Part shown: in pieces, positions 1 through 8,922 of the stretch
Numbering within the stretch: position 1 is the stretch's first letter
Layout: every line of letters starts with the position of its first letter
From: Leifsonia sp. ALI-44-B
Lineage (GTDB): Bacteria > Actinomycetota > Actinomycetes > Actinomycetales > Microbacteriaceae
DNA length: 64,000 nucleotides
Assembly (NCBI RefSeq): GCF_001984125.1
Contig: NZ_MTQL01000007.1
Location: 1,178,001 to 1,242,000 of the forward strand
Direction: 5' to 3'
Notes under the pieces: model-generated
The model's database searches: none
What the model was told of the DNA's origin: nothing
The model's input: the letters and a program-made list of their open reading frames with translations, nothing else
Position numbers and translations under genes: made by a program

Positions 1-567
1 CGTCACACCGAGGCGCCGCGCAGGCTGAGCGAGTCGTTCGGCGAACGAGTGCGAGAGCGAGACACCCGCAAGTGCGCCGATGTGCTCCACGACCTGAGGC
101 ACGCTCATCCCATCGGTCGCGAGACGCTCGCCGAACGGGTCGGCTCTCAGGGCTGCATCGGCGTCCTCGAAGCGCTGCGCGGCCCAGCTGCTTCGACCGT
201 CGAGACGGCTCCGCAAACGCCGCAGCACTGTCGTCTGGTTCGCGAGCAGCGTCACATGCAGCGTCTTGATGTCCGCCCCGTGCAAGGCGTCGAAGATGAC
301 TCGGCGCCTCACGGGATCGGTCAGCGTCATCGGTACGATCAGCGTGCCGGGATGCTTGCGCGAAATGTCGACCAAGATCTCGGCCGCGGTAGGCGCCCAC
401 CATGGCGTCTCCTGAAAATCATCCCGAATGGCGGGCGGGTACATCCGCTGGATGCCGAAGCCCAACAGCTCGGGGTCGACCACCGCGCTCCCCGGAAGCT
501 TGCGATGCAGCCCGAATGCGGCCTGCGTCTTCCCCACCCCGAAAGTCCCATTGATCCAGATCAACAC
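1..567 (-). CDS. TmrB-like P-loop ATPase (3' end off window)
   Basis: Read leftwards from a GTG at 567; the 3' end lies outside the window. The 189 visible codons start with a hydrophobic strand and a Walker A loop GTFGVGKT (residues 7-14), then HRKL, a DPELLGFG segment (about 31-38), LIVPMT (76-81) and RSSWAAQR (125-132). This order and spacing match Bacillus TmrB, an ATP-binding protein that confers tunicamycin resistance. An in-frame stop lies just upstream of the GTG, so the start is well bounded, although no strong Shine-Dalgarno is visible. Family membership is convincing. Tunicamycin as the real substrate is not shown; members of this family in actinobacteria are mostly uncharacterised P-loop kinases or ATPases. 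Confidence 0.8.
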   Translation of the reverse strand, partial: MLIWINGTFGVGKTQAAFGLHRKLPGSAVVDPELLGFGIQRMYPPAIRDDFQETPWWAPTAAEILVDISRKHPGTLIVPMTLTDPVRRRVIFDALHGADIKTLHVTLLANQTTVLRRLRSRLDGRSSWAAQRFEDADAALRADPFGERLATDGMSVPQVVEHIGALAGVSLSHSFAERLAQPARRLGVT

Positions 568-669
568 ACCCTGAGCCTAGAGCGCTGCGTTGGTGCGTGC
601 TCGTAACCAATGGGCAACGAAAAGGCGCTCGGTATACCGCTCCAGGGCGCGGCGTGACACGGTCGAGTC

Positions 670-1131
670 ATGAGTTCGCCACGGCGCCACGCACGCCCGG
701 TCGTGACATCTGCGGCACTCGCCCTCCTTGGGCTCACGCTCACACTCGCGGGATGCGCCGGGTGGGGCGGCGGCGCCGCGTGCACCGCCATCGGCTACAC
801 CCAGTCGCTGACCGTCGTCACGGTGGGGCAGGTAGCGGAGGCGGCATCCATCGAGTTCTGCGACGCGGAGGGCCGCTGTTCGCTCACCGCCGAGCAGCGC
901 GCCGATGACGACACCGTCGGCTCGGTCTACGACATCGTGCCCGTGAACGGCTCGACGTGGCAGGTCACGCTGTTCGCGGGCCAGGTGCCCGAAGCTACCG
1001 TGACTGCCCACCGCGAGGATGGCTCGACCGCCGGGGCAATCACGACGCCTCTCGCGTGGACGTGGCTTTCGGACGACCAGGTTTGCGGCGGCCCCACGGC
1101 TGCCTTCCCGGTCTTCCTACCCGTCGGCTAA
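670..1131 (+). CDS. Hypothetical lipoprotein
   Basis: A 153-residue protein with a twin-arginine-poor but typical Sec signal: basic start, hydrophobic stretch and lipobox LAGC near residue 29, so it is probably lipid-anchored on the outer face of the membrane. The mature part is about 125 residues with several cysteines and beta-strand-like alternation, and no domain I recognise. It stands alone, with the convergent monooxygenase-like gene immediately downstream. The ATG is the first in-frame start after the divergent TmrB-like gene. Function unknown. Confidence 0.7.
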   Translation: MSSPRRHARPVVTSAALALLGLTLTLAGCAGWGGGAACTAIGYTQSLTVVTVGQVAEAASIEFCDAEGRCSLTAEQRADDDTVGSVYDIVPVNGSTWQVTLFAGQVPEATVTAHREDGSTAGAITTPLAWTWLSDDQVCGGPTAAFPVFLPVG

Positions 1132-1139
1132 GCGCGCAG

Positions 1140-1451
1140 TTAGTCGGCCAACGTGAGCGGCAACTGCTCCGAGAACACGCGCGTGGTGGGCGGTGCCGCG
1201 AGCAGTTCGCGGATGCGTCCGCCCCCGCCCTCGGGAGTGGCGCGCCATTCGACGTACCGCGTGTGGTCGATGGTGCTCGCCCACTTCTCGACGACGATCA
1301 TGTTGGCGGGGTCATCGTCCGATACCAGCACCTCGAGGCCCTCGTTACCGGGCCAGGCGCGGGTCGCCGCCAGTGTCTCGCTGAGGATCTCGGACGCGTC
1401 GGCGAGCTTCGCCGGGTCGAGCTGGATCTCGAAATGCACGATCGTAGTCAT
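1140..1451 (-). CDS. Antibiotic biosynthesis monooxygenase (ABM) domain protein
   Basis: A 103-residue single-domain protein. It opens with a TIVHFEIQL strand, has a helix of the type ADASEILSETLA, a central strand with GNEGLEVLVSDDD, then MIVVEKWAS and YVEWRA, the usual order of the dimeric alpha-beta ABM fold (quinol monooxygenase YgiN-like or stress-response proteins). The ATG at 1451 is preferred over a TTG two codons upstream. It ends 8 bases from the stop of the lipoprotein gene, so the two are convergent. The substrate cannot be told; small ABM proteins act on quinols, heme or unknown aromatics. Confidence 0.8.
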   Translation of the reverse strand: MTTIVHFEIQLDPAKLADASEILSETLAATRAWPGNEGLEVLVSDDDPANMIVVEKWASTIDHTRYVEWRATPEGGGGRIRELLAAPPTTRVFSEQLPLTLAD

Positions 1452-1466
1452 GCCCAACCCAACGTG

Positions 1467-1712
1467 TCAGGGCTGTCCGTATTCCATGGGCGAGCCCTGC
1501 ACCCACCAGCCGAACAGTGGCATCCAGAAGGGTGCGGAGAAGATCGCGATCCAGGCGGCGGCCGAAATCGTGACGCTCACCGCGGCGGTGGCGACGACGA
1601 GCAGGACCACGGCAGATGTCCCGGCGCGCACGGCTTCGGTCGACGTGTTGTCGTCGACGTCCTCCTCGTTCTCGGCCAGCAGCAGCCCGAGGGCGTCTTC
1701 GTCGGTAGTCAT
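1467..1712 (-). CDS. Small single-pass or two-pass membrane protein
   Basis: An 81-residue protein: an acidic N-terminal third (many D and E, residues 1-28) followed by a long hydrophobic segment (about 33-58) and a short aromatic, proline-containing tail. The ATG at 1712 has a GAGGGTGGG ribosome site about six bases upstream, so I prefer it to the GTG three codons earlier. It sits 15 bases upstream of the ABM gene in the same direction and may be cotranscribed with it. No known family recognised. Confidence 0.55.
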   Translation of the reverse strand: MTTDEDALGLLLAENEEDVDDNTSTEAVRAGTSAVVLLVVATAAVSVTISAAAWIAIFSAPFWMPLFGWWVQGSPMEYGQP

Positions 1713-1828
1713 GTTTCCCACCCTCGTCGATCCTGAGCCTCGACTCTAACAAGGCCCGCCGCAAACCTGTCCGACCTTTGAGTCACTCGCGGGCTGTGTC
1801 CCGAGCTTGGGGGTGCGGGTGCGGAGGG

Positions 1829-2242
1829 TCAAGAACTCGTGCGCGATGTGGACGGCGGCTCGTCGAGCGCATCCAGTTCTGCGAGGGCCTGGTGTGCCCG
1901 CTCCAACCGGTCGGCGGGGGTGTCGTCCCACCAATACGGCCCGCGCTCGCCGAGGCCGTGTTTGGCGAGCCCGACACGCCTGCGTGCCGCCGCAACCGCG
2001 TCGTTGTCGGCATCCTTCTTCGCCGTACCCACGCCCGACCGCCCGCGGCCCAGATGTGATTTCAGCGCGGCGACGACGTCCTCGGGCAGGCTCGGATCGG
2101 TGCGCCGCCAGCGCCGCCCGTTGACGACGAGCCAGCGCTCGTCGTCGGTCGTTTCGCTATCGGGCCCGCCGGGTTGCGCGGAGGCGGTTTCGTCGTTTGG
2201 GGACAAGGGTCGCCCCGTCAGACGAGTTCCACCTTGATCCAT
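1829..2242 (-). CDS. Conserved actinobacterial protein of unknown function
   Basis: A 137-residue hydrophilic protein. Around residues 31-46 it has a WLVVNGRRWRRTDPSLP segment, followed by a helical stretch rich in A, R and D and a C-terminal YWWDDTPADRLERA motif. Small proteins with an N-terminal W-x-V-x-x-GRRWR signature followed by a long helix recur in Microbacteriaceae (from memory of the family); some are misleadingly annotated as Tol or transporter proteins. The ATG at 2242 overlaps the end of the upstream dehydrogenase gene by 25 bases; an alternative TTG lies at 2206. It probably belongs to the same transcript as the dehydrogenase. Function unknown. Confidence 0.65.
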   Translation of the reverse strand: MDQGGTRLTGRPLSPNDETASAQPGGPDSETTDDERWLVVNGRRWRRTDPSLPEDVVAALKSHLGRGRSGVGTAKKDADNDAVAAARRRVGLAKHGLGERGPYWWDDTPADRLERAHQALAELDALDEPPSTSRTSS

Positions 2243-3420
2243 CCGGGTTCGCGACGGTCGAATGCCTCGTATGCCGCGATCGCGTCGCCGATGTGCTCGT
2301 GCTCGGTGATCAGCGCGGTCGGATCGAATTGCCCCGATGCGACGAGGTCTATGAGGGGAGGCGTCACCGAATGGTGGTCGCAATTGCCCGCTCGAATCGT
2401 GAGGTTCTTGTTCATCGCTTCGCCGATCGGGTACTGCTCGACCGTCGGCGAATACACGCCGATGATGCCGATGCGGCCGTACTTCGCCACCACCTCGACC
2501 GCCCAGCGTGCCGCCTGGGAGGGGCCGTCGCCCGGCTTCCACTGGGTGGCGTCGGGGTCGGCATCCGGCGCTATCTGCGCGACCTCGGCGTCGAATTTCG
2601 CCGCGTCCTCGTCGGAGACCGCGGCCGGCCCGCGCTTCGGGCGCTCGGCATCCACACCCACCGCATCGATCACGCAGTCGGCTCCGATGCCGTTCGTGAG
2701 ATCCATGATGGTCTGCACCGGGTCTTCGCGGTTGTAGTCGACGATCTCGCAGTTCTGGGCCAGGGCAGCGGCCAAGCGGGACTCCTCGCCGTCGACGATG
2801 ATGACCCGTCCGGCGCCCTGCTTGAAGGCGGATGCCGCGGCGAACTGCCCGACGATACCGGCGCCGAAGACGACCACCACGTCGCCACGGGTCACGCCCG
2901 CGAGCTCGGCGCCGAACCATCCGGTCGGGAAGATGTCGGAGAGCAGGATCGCCTGCTCGTCGGAGACGTTGTCGGGCAGCGGGTGCATGCTGTTCTGCGC
3001 CCACGGGATGCGCGCGTACTCGGCCTGCAGGCCGTCGATGGGGCCGGTCGTCTCGGGGCCGCCGAAGAAGCTCGTGCCGGCCTGCGGGCCGTTCGGGTTG
3101 GCCACATCGCACTGGCTGGTCTTACCCATGCGGCAGTAGCGGCAGGCGCCGCACGACATGGTCGAGTTCACGACGACGCGGTCGCCCGGGCTGAACCCGC
3201 GCACGGCGTCGCCCACCTCGACGACCACACCGACGGCCTCGTGACCGAGAATCGTGCCCTCGCGCATGGGTGCCATGGTGCCGCGCACGAAGTGCAGATC
3301 GGTGCCACAGATGGCGCTACGGGTGATGTGGATGATCGCATCGTGCGGGTCCTGAATCGTGGGCTGCGGCACCTCGTCGAGTCGGATGTCGCCGATACCG
3401 TGCCAAACAACTGCCTTCAT
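2218..3420 (-). CDS. Zinc-dependent alcohol/formaldehyde dehydrogenase family protein
   Basis: A 400-residue medium-chain dehydrogenase. ICGTDLHFVRG carries the catalytic zinc cysteine, GHEAVGVV the second zinc site, and CGACRYCRMGKTSQC the four structural zinc cysteines; the Rossmann loop reads VVFGAGIVGQFA. The length, the long loop after the Rossmann domain and GTSFFGGPETTGPIDG resemble the glutathione-independent formaldehyde dehydrogenase branch, which exceeds the usual 340-350 residues. Substrate is uncertain. The ATG at 3420 follows GAGGG by seven bases and begins the typical MKAVVWHG; longer in-frame starts lie in repetitive DNA. Probably cotranscribed with the small downstream gene that overlaps its end. 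Confidence 0.9.
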   Translation of the reverse strand: MKAVVWHGIGDIRLDEVPQPTIQDPHDAIIHITRSAICGTDLHFVRGTMAPMREGTILGHEAVGVVVEVGDAVRGFSPGDRVVVNSTMSCGACRYCRMGKTSQCDVANPNGPQAGTSFFGGPETTGPIDGLQAEYARIPWAQNSMHPLPDNVSDEQAILLSDIFPTGWFGAELAGVTRGDVVVVFGAGIVGQFAAASAFKQGAGRVIIVDGEESRLAAALAQNCEIVDYNREDPVQTIMDLTNGIGADCVIDAVGVDAERPKRGPAAVSDEDAAKFDAEVAQIAPDADPDATQWKPGDGPSQAARWAVEVVAKYGRIGIIGVYSPTVEQYPIGEAMNKNLTIRAGNCDHHSVTPPLIDLVASGQFDPTALITEHEHIGDAIAAYEAFDRREPGWIKVELV

Positions 3421-3444
3421 GATGAACCCTCGTTTCCCGCTGCG

Positions 3445-3477
3445 CGTGTCGTGTCTCGTGTCTCGTGCCTTGTGTCG
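3445..3477. repeat. Short imperfect CGTGTCT tandem repeat
   Basis: About four degenerate copies of a 7-8 base unit (CGTGTC / TCGTGTC) lie in the upstream region of the dehydrogenase gene, 25 bases from its start codon. They make a polypyrimidine-rich run on one strand of the leader. This could be slippage-generated noise or affect expression; nothing else supports a function. Confidence 0.4.
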
Positions 3478-3608
3478 TATTTCCGTCAAGGCACCAGTCA
3501 AACGGCCGCTTCGACCCCGCAACAGGGCATTGCCAGCCACCGGACGCGCGGTTATCGTGTGCCCGCCGGCATTGTGCTGGCGCCGCCCGCCTGCGACGAT
3601 GAACCCCG

Positions 3609-4397
3609 ATGACTGATATTGAGCGTTACCTCCAGGCCTATGACGAACAGCTCCGAACGGATGCCGAGACCCCGAGCGCCGTGAGCGTCACACGCCTCGG
3701 CCCGCTCCGGCTCGTCACCTTCGCCGGTGGCCGAGGTTTCATCACCTACCAAGACCTCGGCGATGCGGATGCCGCGGCCATCGCGGCACTCGTGGAAGAC
3801 GCGCTCGCGCACTACGTCGTGCAGCTCGAGATCACGCGCGTCGAGTGGAAGACCCGCGGGCATGACCGGGCACCCGGCCTCCACGAGGCCCTGCGGTCGA
3901 ACGGTTTCGAGCCCGACGAGGTCGAATCGATCATGATCGGCCCGCTCGAAGCCCTGGCCGAAGACATCCCGACGCCCCCCGGTGTGACCCTGCGCGTCGT
4001 CACCGATGAGGCGGATGTCCGGGCCATGAGCGCCATGATCGACGAGGCGTTCGGCGAAGACGTCGACCCCGGCATCGCCGACGCTCTACTCGCGCGCCTC
4101 GCCCGCAACGACGGCATGCAGCTCTGGGTCGCCGAAACCGACGGCCGCATGGTGTCGGGCGGCCGCCTCGAACCGGTGCCCGGCACGGACTTCGTCGGCA
4201 TCTGGGGCGGCGCCACCCTCGAGGCCTATCGCGGTCGCGGCATCTATCGCGCGCTCACGGCCGCCCGGGCGCGAGCCGCCCTGGCCCTCGGCAAGACCCT
4301 CGTCCACAGCGACTCGACCGAGTACTCGCGCCCCATTCTCGAGCGCTCAGGCCTCGTCAAGGTCTCGACCACGACCCCCTACCGCTGGGCGCGCTGA
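3609..4397 (+). CDS. GNAT-family N-acetyltransferase
   Basis: A 262-residue protein with an N-terminal half of about 120 residues without clear motifs and a C-terminal GNAT domain. The acetyl-CoA loop is seen in ATLEAYRGRGIYRALTAARA (about residues 203-222; the R/Q-x-x-G-x-G/A pattern reads RGRGIYRAL), followed by the late strand and helix SDSTEYSRPILERSG. The first half resembles the degenerate N-terminal GNAT repeat found in two-domain members. Divergent from the dehydrogenase gene and convergent with the SseB-family gene. Substrate unknown. Confidence 0.85.
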   Translation: MTDIERYLQAYDEQLRTDAETPSAVSVTRLGPLRLVTFAGGRGFITYQDLGDADAAAIAALVEDALAHYVVQLEITRVEWKTRGHDRAPGLHEALRSNGFEPDEVESIMIGPLEALAEDIPTPPGVTLRVVTDEADVRAMSAMIDEAFGEDVDPGIADALLARLARNDGMQLWVAETDGRMVSGGRLEPVPGTDFVGIWGGATLEAYRGRGIYRALTAARARAALALGKTLVHSDSTEYSRPILERSGLVKVSTTTPYRWAR

Positions 4398-4417
4398 CTC
4401 GTCGGACAGCGACAGGG

Positions 4418-5179
4418 TCAGCCGCGGCGGCCGAAGAGGGAGCGTCGGGACGAGGGGCGCGTATAGAAGGGCTGGAGGCTCGTGAGCAGGTGTTTCTCGC
4501 GCGGGCCGGCGAACGCGACATCCACGGGGTGCACCTGGGAGTAGTACACGAGGGCGCTGCCCAGGTCGTCGCTCACGGCCTCGCGGGTGTCGCGTGATCC
4601 GACGAGCACGAGCAGGTAGGCCTGGTCGTTGTTCTCGGGCGTGACCTTCCAGCCGAGGAACGCGCGCTCGACCTGGGGATGCCGCGCGAACAGCTCGGCA
4701 AGCGTCTGCTCCATGCCATCCGGAACCTGCGCGGGAGCGCCGACGAGAACCTCGGTGTCTTTCGCGAGCACGTTTGGGGTCATGGGGGCGACGCCGTCGA
4801 GCAGCTGCGCGATCTCGCCCGGCAGAAACTCTTTGCCCTGCGGCGAATGCGGGTTCAGCACGAGGCGCGCGCCCCGAGTCATGTCCCAGAACGCGCGGCA
4901 GGACAGCGCGAGGTAGCGGGTCTCGTAACCCGGGATGGCGGCCTGGGTCTCGGCGAGCCGCGCCTCCGAGGTGTAGAACGGCTGCACCGAGCTGCCGTCG
5001 GCCGACGTGAGGGGAGCGAAGGTGGCCATCTGCCCCTCGCCGTCTGCGGCCGGTTCGGCCCACCCCGGCACGAGCACGGTGCTGTCGAGCAGCGCGGCCA
5101 GGAAATCCGGGATGCCTTGCCCCGTATCGGCCGCGCGGATGAGAAGGGCTTCGAGCGTCGTCTGTTCGCTGTTTTCCAC
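4418..5179 (-). CDS. SseB family protein
   Basis: A 253-residue soluble protein from a GTG start. The N-terminal domain carries the SseB-type sequence DFLAALLDSTVLVP (about 25-38) and VQPFYTSEARL, and the C-terminal half contains LFARHPQVERAFLGW, the usual SseB C-terminal domain, ending in a basic tail. SseB was named for enhanced serine sensitivity in E. coli, and its biochemical role is not settled. The gene lies nine bases downstream of the CorC-type gene in the same direction and may be its operon partner. Confidence 0.8.
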   Translation of the reverse strand: MENSEQTTLEALLIRAADTGQGIPDFLAALLDSTVLVPGWAEPAADGEGQMATFAPLTSADGSSVQPFYTSEARLAETQAAIPGYETRYLALSCRAFWDMTRGARLVLNPHSPQGKEFLPGEIAQLLDGVAPMTPNVLAKDTEVLVGAPAQVPDGMEQTLAELFARHPQVERAFLGWKVTPENNDQAYLLVLVGSRDTREAVSDDLGSALVYYSQVHPVDVAFAGPREKHLLTSLQPFYTRPSSRRSLFGRRG

Positions 5180-5188
5180 GCCGCGAGC

Positions 5189-6502
5189 CTACCCCTGTGC
5201 CGCGTCGGTGGGCGCGGGGTCGCCCGCGGGTCGCTTCGTCACGAGGATCTCGGCGATGCGGCGACGGTCCATGGCCGTCACCTTCAGTGAGGCATCCTCG
5301 AGCTCGATGACGTCGCCGACGGTCGCGAGCCGTCCGAGCCGGTGCACCACATAGCCGGCGATGGTGTCCCACGTGCCGCGAGGGATGCTCACTCCCGCGG
5401 CCTCCTCGAAGTCCTGGATGTTGAGGCGGCCGTCGACGACACCGCCCTCGTCGGCGAGTTCGCGGGGTGCGGCATCCGTGTCGTATTCGTCGAAGATCTC
5501 GCCGACGACCTCTTCGACCAGGTCTTCGAGCGTGACGATGCCGTCGGTGCCGCCGTATTCGTCGACGACCACGGCGATCTGCTGGTTCTGGGCGCGCATG
5601 CCCGTGAGCGTGGGCAGGACGCGCGCGGTCGACGGCAGATAGGGGATGTCGCGGCTCACGTCGCCGAGTGGCCGCGAGCTGTCGGTGGCCGCGGCGTCGT
5701 ACAGATCGCGCACGTGCACGAACCCGGTGATGTCGTCGATCGACTGGTCGACCACGGGGTAGCGCGAGAACGGCAGGCCCTGCACGCGGTCGACGGCCTC
5801 GGCAATCGTCCCGGCACCGTCGAGCGCCACGACCTCGGGCCGCGGGCGCATGACCTCGCTGATCTGGCGGTCGCGCAGCGAGAGCACGTCGTCGAGGATG
5901 CGGCGCTCGTCCTCGGGCAGGCCCTCGTGGCTCGACACGATGTCGCGCAGCTCCTCGTCCGAGAGCTCGTCGCTCGACTTGTTGGGGTCGCCGCCCAGCA
6001 GCCGCACGACGGCGTTGGTCGACAGCGAGAGCAGCCAGATGACGGGCCGCATGAGGTGCGCGAATCCGTTGAGGACGGGCGCGACGGCGTAGGCGAACTG
6101 CGCATTGCGCTGGATGGCGAGCCGCTTGGGCGCGAGTTCGCCGAGCACGAGCGACAGGTAGGCGATGACGAGCGTCAGCGTGATGGTCGCGATAGTGCCG
6201 GCCACCTGTTCGCTGAGCCCCCAGGCCACGAAGAGCGGCACGACGGATGGCGCGATCGACGACGCTCCGTAGGCCGCCGACGCGAACCCGGCCACCGTGA
6301 CGCCGATCTGCACGGCCGAGAGGAAGCGGTTCGGGTTGCGGGCCAGGCTCGCGACCTTCTCGCCGCGTTTGCCGCGCTGCGCGATGGCGTTGACCTGGCT
6401 CTCGCGCAACGTGACGAGGGCCATCTCGGTGGCCGCGAAAACGCCGCCGATGAGCACGAACACGAAGACGAGGACGATGTTGAGCAGAAGGTCGCCGTTC
6501 AT
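5189..6502 (-). CDS. CorC/HlyC-type CNNM membrane protein with CBS pair
   Basis: A 437-residue protein of the CNNM/CorC group (often called hemolysin-like). Residues 1-200 form the DUF21/CNNM transmembrane domain with about four hydrophobic segments (first at 5-28), including FAATEMALV and LGELAPKRLAIQ, the conserved G-E-x-x-P-K. Residues about 215-340 are a CBS-domain pair (VMRPRPEVVALDG; VVVDEYGGTDGIVTLEDLVEE), and the last 90 residues are the CorC C-terminal domain (GRLNIQDFEEA). The family is linked to Mg2+ or Co2+ transport or its control. Ion specificity cannot be read from the sequence. Followed closely by the SseB-family gene. Confidence 0.9.
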   Translation of the reverse strand: MNGDLLLNIVLVFVFVLIGGVFAATEMALVTLRESQVNAIAQRGKRGEKVASLARNPNRFLSAVQIGVTVAGFASAAYGASSIAPSVVPLFVAWGLSEQVAGTIATITLTLVIAYLSLVLGELAPKRLAIQRNAQFAYAVAPVLNGFAHLMRPVIWLLSLSTNAVVRLLGGDPNKSSDELSDEELRDIVSSHEGLPEDERRILDDVLSLRDRQISEVMRPRPEVVALDGAGTIAEAVDRVQGLPFSRYPVVDQSIDDITGFVHVRDLYDAAATDSSRPLGDVSRDIPYLPSTARVLPTLTGMRAQNQQIAVVVDEYGGTDGIVTLEDLVEEVVGEIFDEYDTDAAPRELADEGGVVDGRLNIQDFEEAAGVSIPRGTWDTIAGYVVHRLGRLATVGDVIELEDASLKVTAMDRRRIAEILVTKRPAGDPAPTDAAQG

Positions 6503-6617
6503 CGGGCCACCCCCTGCGAGGTGCGGTGTGCGCTCGGGGTCACCCGGGCGCTGGGTCTATGGCAGTCGGTCGATGGTTCGACGGTGCGTGTCATGCCCGC
6601 AGCCTATTGAGCTTTTC

Positions 6618-8804
6618 TCAGAAAACGCCCGGGGTTGCGGGGTCGGTGGCGTCTGGGGCGGATGCGTCGGTGCGTGTGTGGGGCGCGGGGAATGCGACCA
6701 CGTGATGTGTCGGCAGGGAGAACGTGACGCGGTCTCCGGCGTCGATGTTCATGGGCGCCCAGCGTCGCAGCGGAAGGTCGGCGAACACGTGCGCCGCTCG
6801 CACCCGCGCCGTGTCTCCATGCGGTTCGACGTCGAGGATGTCGGTGGTAATGCCACTGTGCTGCCCGAGGTGTGCGGCGCTACGGCCATTCGGCTCCTCC
6901 GCGAAGGCCGCCTCCGCCTCGTCGCTCGCCGAGAATTCGGCCGGCGTCGTTTCCGAGCGGCGCACTCCGACCGATGCGGGCGAGATGACCGCAACCCAGC
7001 GCTCGCCCGTCACCCTCGTCGGATCGGCGGCGTCGGGACGTATCGGTGATCCCCCGACAGCGCGCTCGCGCTCGCCCCGCGGAGGCAGGGGGATGCGCAG
7101 CCCGTCGTCCGTGTGCAGGACATCGCCGCGGCGCTCACCCTCGAAGAAGTTCAGGCCCGCGAGCTGCGCCATGAACGGCGTGCGCGGGCGTTCGATGAGG
7201 TCGTGGGGTGAGCCCTGCTCGACGATGCGGCCGCCGTTCATGACGAGCGCGCGGTCGGCGAGCGTGAGTGCATCGACCACGTCGTGCGTCACGAGGATGG
7301 TCGTTCGGTCGGTCAGCACGGTGCGCAGCAAGCGGCGCAGGTCGGAGGCGACCCGCACGTCGAGGGCTGACATCGGTTCGTCGAGCAGCAGCACCTCGGG
7401 GTTCGTGGCGAGGGCTCGCGCGATTGCAATGCGCTGAGCCTGCCCGCCGCTGAGCGTCGCCGGCATCCGATCTGCCAGGGATGCGGCATCCACTTGCCTG
7501 AGCCACCGCAGCGCCGTCTCGCGCGCGACCCGTCGTGACGCCCCCGCGCTGCGCGGACCGAATGCCACGTTCTCGAGCGCGGACAAATGCGGAAAGAGTA
7601 GGGCGTCTTGCGCCAGGAGAGCGACGCCCCGGCGATGCGGCGGCACGTTCACCCCGCGATCAACGAGAGTGCGCGAGCTGCGTATGCGAGAACCGAGGTC
7701 CGGCGTGAGGACCCCAGCGATCGCGCCCAACATCGTCGACTTACCCGAACCATTCGGACCGAGAATCGCGACCGTTTCGCCGGCCCGGACCTCGAACGAA
7801 GCCTCGACATTGCGTTCGCCGTGCCGGAATCGGGTGTCGAGCGAAACGGCCGCTCGACGCCGATGGGGCCGCGCATCCGGGCCTCTTTCGGTGTCGGCCC
7901 CGTTAGAGAGGAGCTTTTGTGAGGCATCCGTCGCGTCTGCGTCCTCAGTCGACTGTGCGCCGACGTCGGCCCGGCGTGCTCCCGGCTGCAGCCCCGCCAG
8001 CCACTGCGAGGCGACGACAATGAGCACCGCGACCAGGACGAGCACGAGGGAGAGGGCGACCGCGGCATCCGGGTCGGTTTCGCGCTGCAAATAGATCTCG
8101 AGGGGCAGCGTGCGGGTGGTGCCGGCGAGGCTGCCCGCGAAGGTGAGGGTTGCTCCGAACTCGCCGAGCGCGCGGGCGAACGACAGCACGGCGCCCGAGA
8201 CGACGGCGGGCATAAGAAGGGGAAGCGTGACGCGCAGGAACACGGTCGTCGGACCGGCCCCGAGGGTTGCTGCGACGGTCTCGTAGCGCCCGCCGAACGT
8301 GCGCAGCGCTCCCTCGAGGCTCAGCACCAGGAAGGGCAGTGCAACGAAGGTCTGGGCGAGCACCACGGCGGTCGTGGAGAACGCGATGTCGATGCCCCAC
8401 GAGCTGAGCAGCTGGCCGATGGGCCCCCGCCGCCCGAACGTGTAGAGCAGCGCGATGCCCGCGACGACGGGCGGCAGCACGAGCGGTAACAGCACGAGCG
8501 CTCGCACCACACGTTGTCCCGGGAATCGACTGCGTGCGAGCACGACGGCCAGCGGCACGCCGAAGACGAGACACAGCACCGTCGCGGTGAGCGACGTGCG
8601 CAGGCTCAGCCCGAGGGCCTGGAGCGAGGAGTCCGACGTGACGAGAGGGATGAATTCACCCCAGTTCACGCGCGCGATCATCGCGACCAGCGGCACCACC
8701 ACGAACAAGCCGCCCACGGCCGCGACGACGAGGAGCCACCGAGGAACACCGATGCCTACCCCGGCCACGAGGTCAGCGGGACGTCGGTCTCGAGAAGCGC
8801 TCAC
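6618..8804 (-). CDS. modBC: Molybdate ABC transporter, fused permease-ATPase (ModB-ModC)
   Basis: One 728-residue chain joins two ABC subunits usually encoded separately. Residues 20-275 are a ModB-type permease with about five to six membrane segments and the EAA loop [20 protein letters not shown] (176-195). A roughly 45-residue hydrophilic linker follows. Residues 320-540 are a ModC-type ATPase: Walker [10 protein letters not shown] (349-357), signature LSGGQ (451-455), Walker B LLLDEP (472-477) and H-loop VTH. A TOBE-like molybdate-sensing region is near the C-terminus. The GTG at 8804 is chosen because longer versions would run through the end of modA. No frameshift or stop separates the halves. 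Confidence 0.88.
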   Translation of the reverse strand: MSASRDRRPADLVAGVGIGVPRWLLVVAAVGGLFVVVPLVAMIARVNWGEFIPLVTSDSSLQALGLSLRTSLTATVLCLVFGVPLAVVLARSRFPGQRVVRALVLLPLVLPPVVAGIALLYTFGRRGPIGQLLSSWGIDIAFSTTAVVLAQTFVALPFLVLSLEGALRTFGGRYETVAATLGAGPTTVFLRVTLPLLMPAVVSGAVLSFARALGEFGATLTFAGSLAGTTRTLPLEIYLQRETDPDAAVALSLVLVLVAVLIVVASQWLAGLQPGARRADVGAQSTEDADATDASQKLLSNGADTERGPDARPHRRRAAVSLDTRFRHGERNVEASFEVRAGETVAILGPNGSGKSTMLGAIAGVLTPDLGSRIRSSRTLVDRGVNVPPHRRGVALLAQDALLFPHLSALENVAFGPRSAGASRRVARETALRWLRQVDAASLADRMPATLSGGQAQRIAIARALATNPEVLLLDEPMSALDVRVASDLRRLLRTVLTDRTTILVTHDVVDALTLADRALVMNGGRIVEQGSPHDLIERPRTPFMAQLAGLNFFEGERRGDVLHTDDGLRIPLPPRGERERAVGGSPIRPDAADPTRVTGERWVAVISPASVGVRRSETTPAEFSASDEAEAAFAEEPNGRSAAHLGQHSGITTDILDVEPHGDTARVRAAHVFADLPLRRWAPMNIDAGDRVTFSLPTHHVVAFPAPHTRTDASAPDATDPATPGVF

Positions 8805-8922
8805 GATGTCATCAGCCGCTCGCCTCGTGGGCTGAAGCGCGACGAAGACCGTATCGCTCGGGTGACGGCCCCACGTACGTGACGGTGCGCTGCAAACCTC
8901 GCCATCAGCGTGGCGCGCGGAG

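Noticed and set aside
3421-3540. N-terminal 40-residue extension of the dehydrogenase
   Set aside because: Upstream in-frame starts exist, but this part lies in a repetitive polypyrimidine leader, while the ATG at 3420 has a good ribosome site and gives the family N-terminus MKAVVWHG.
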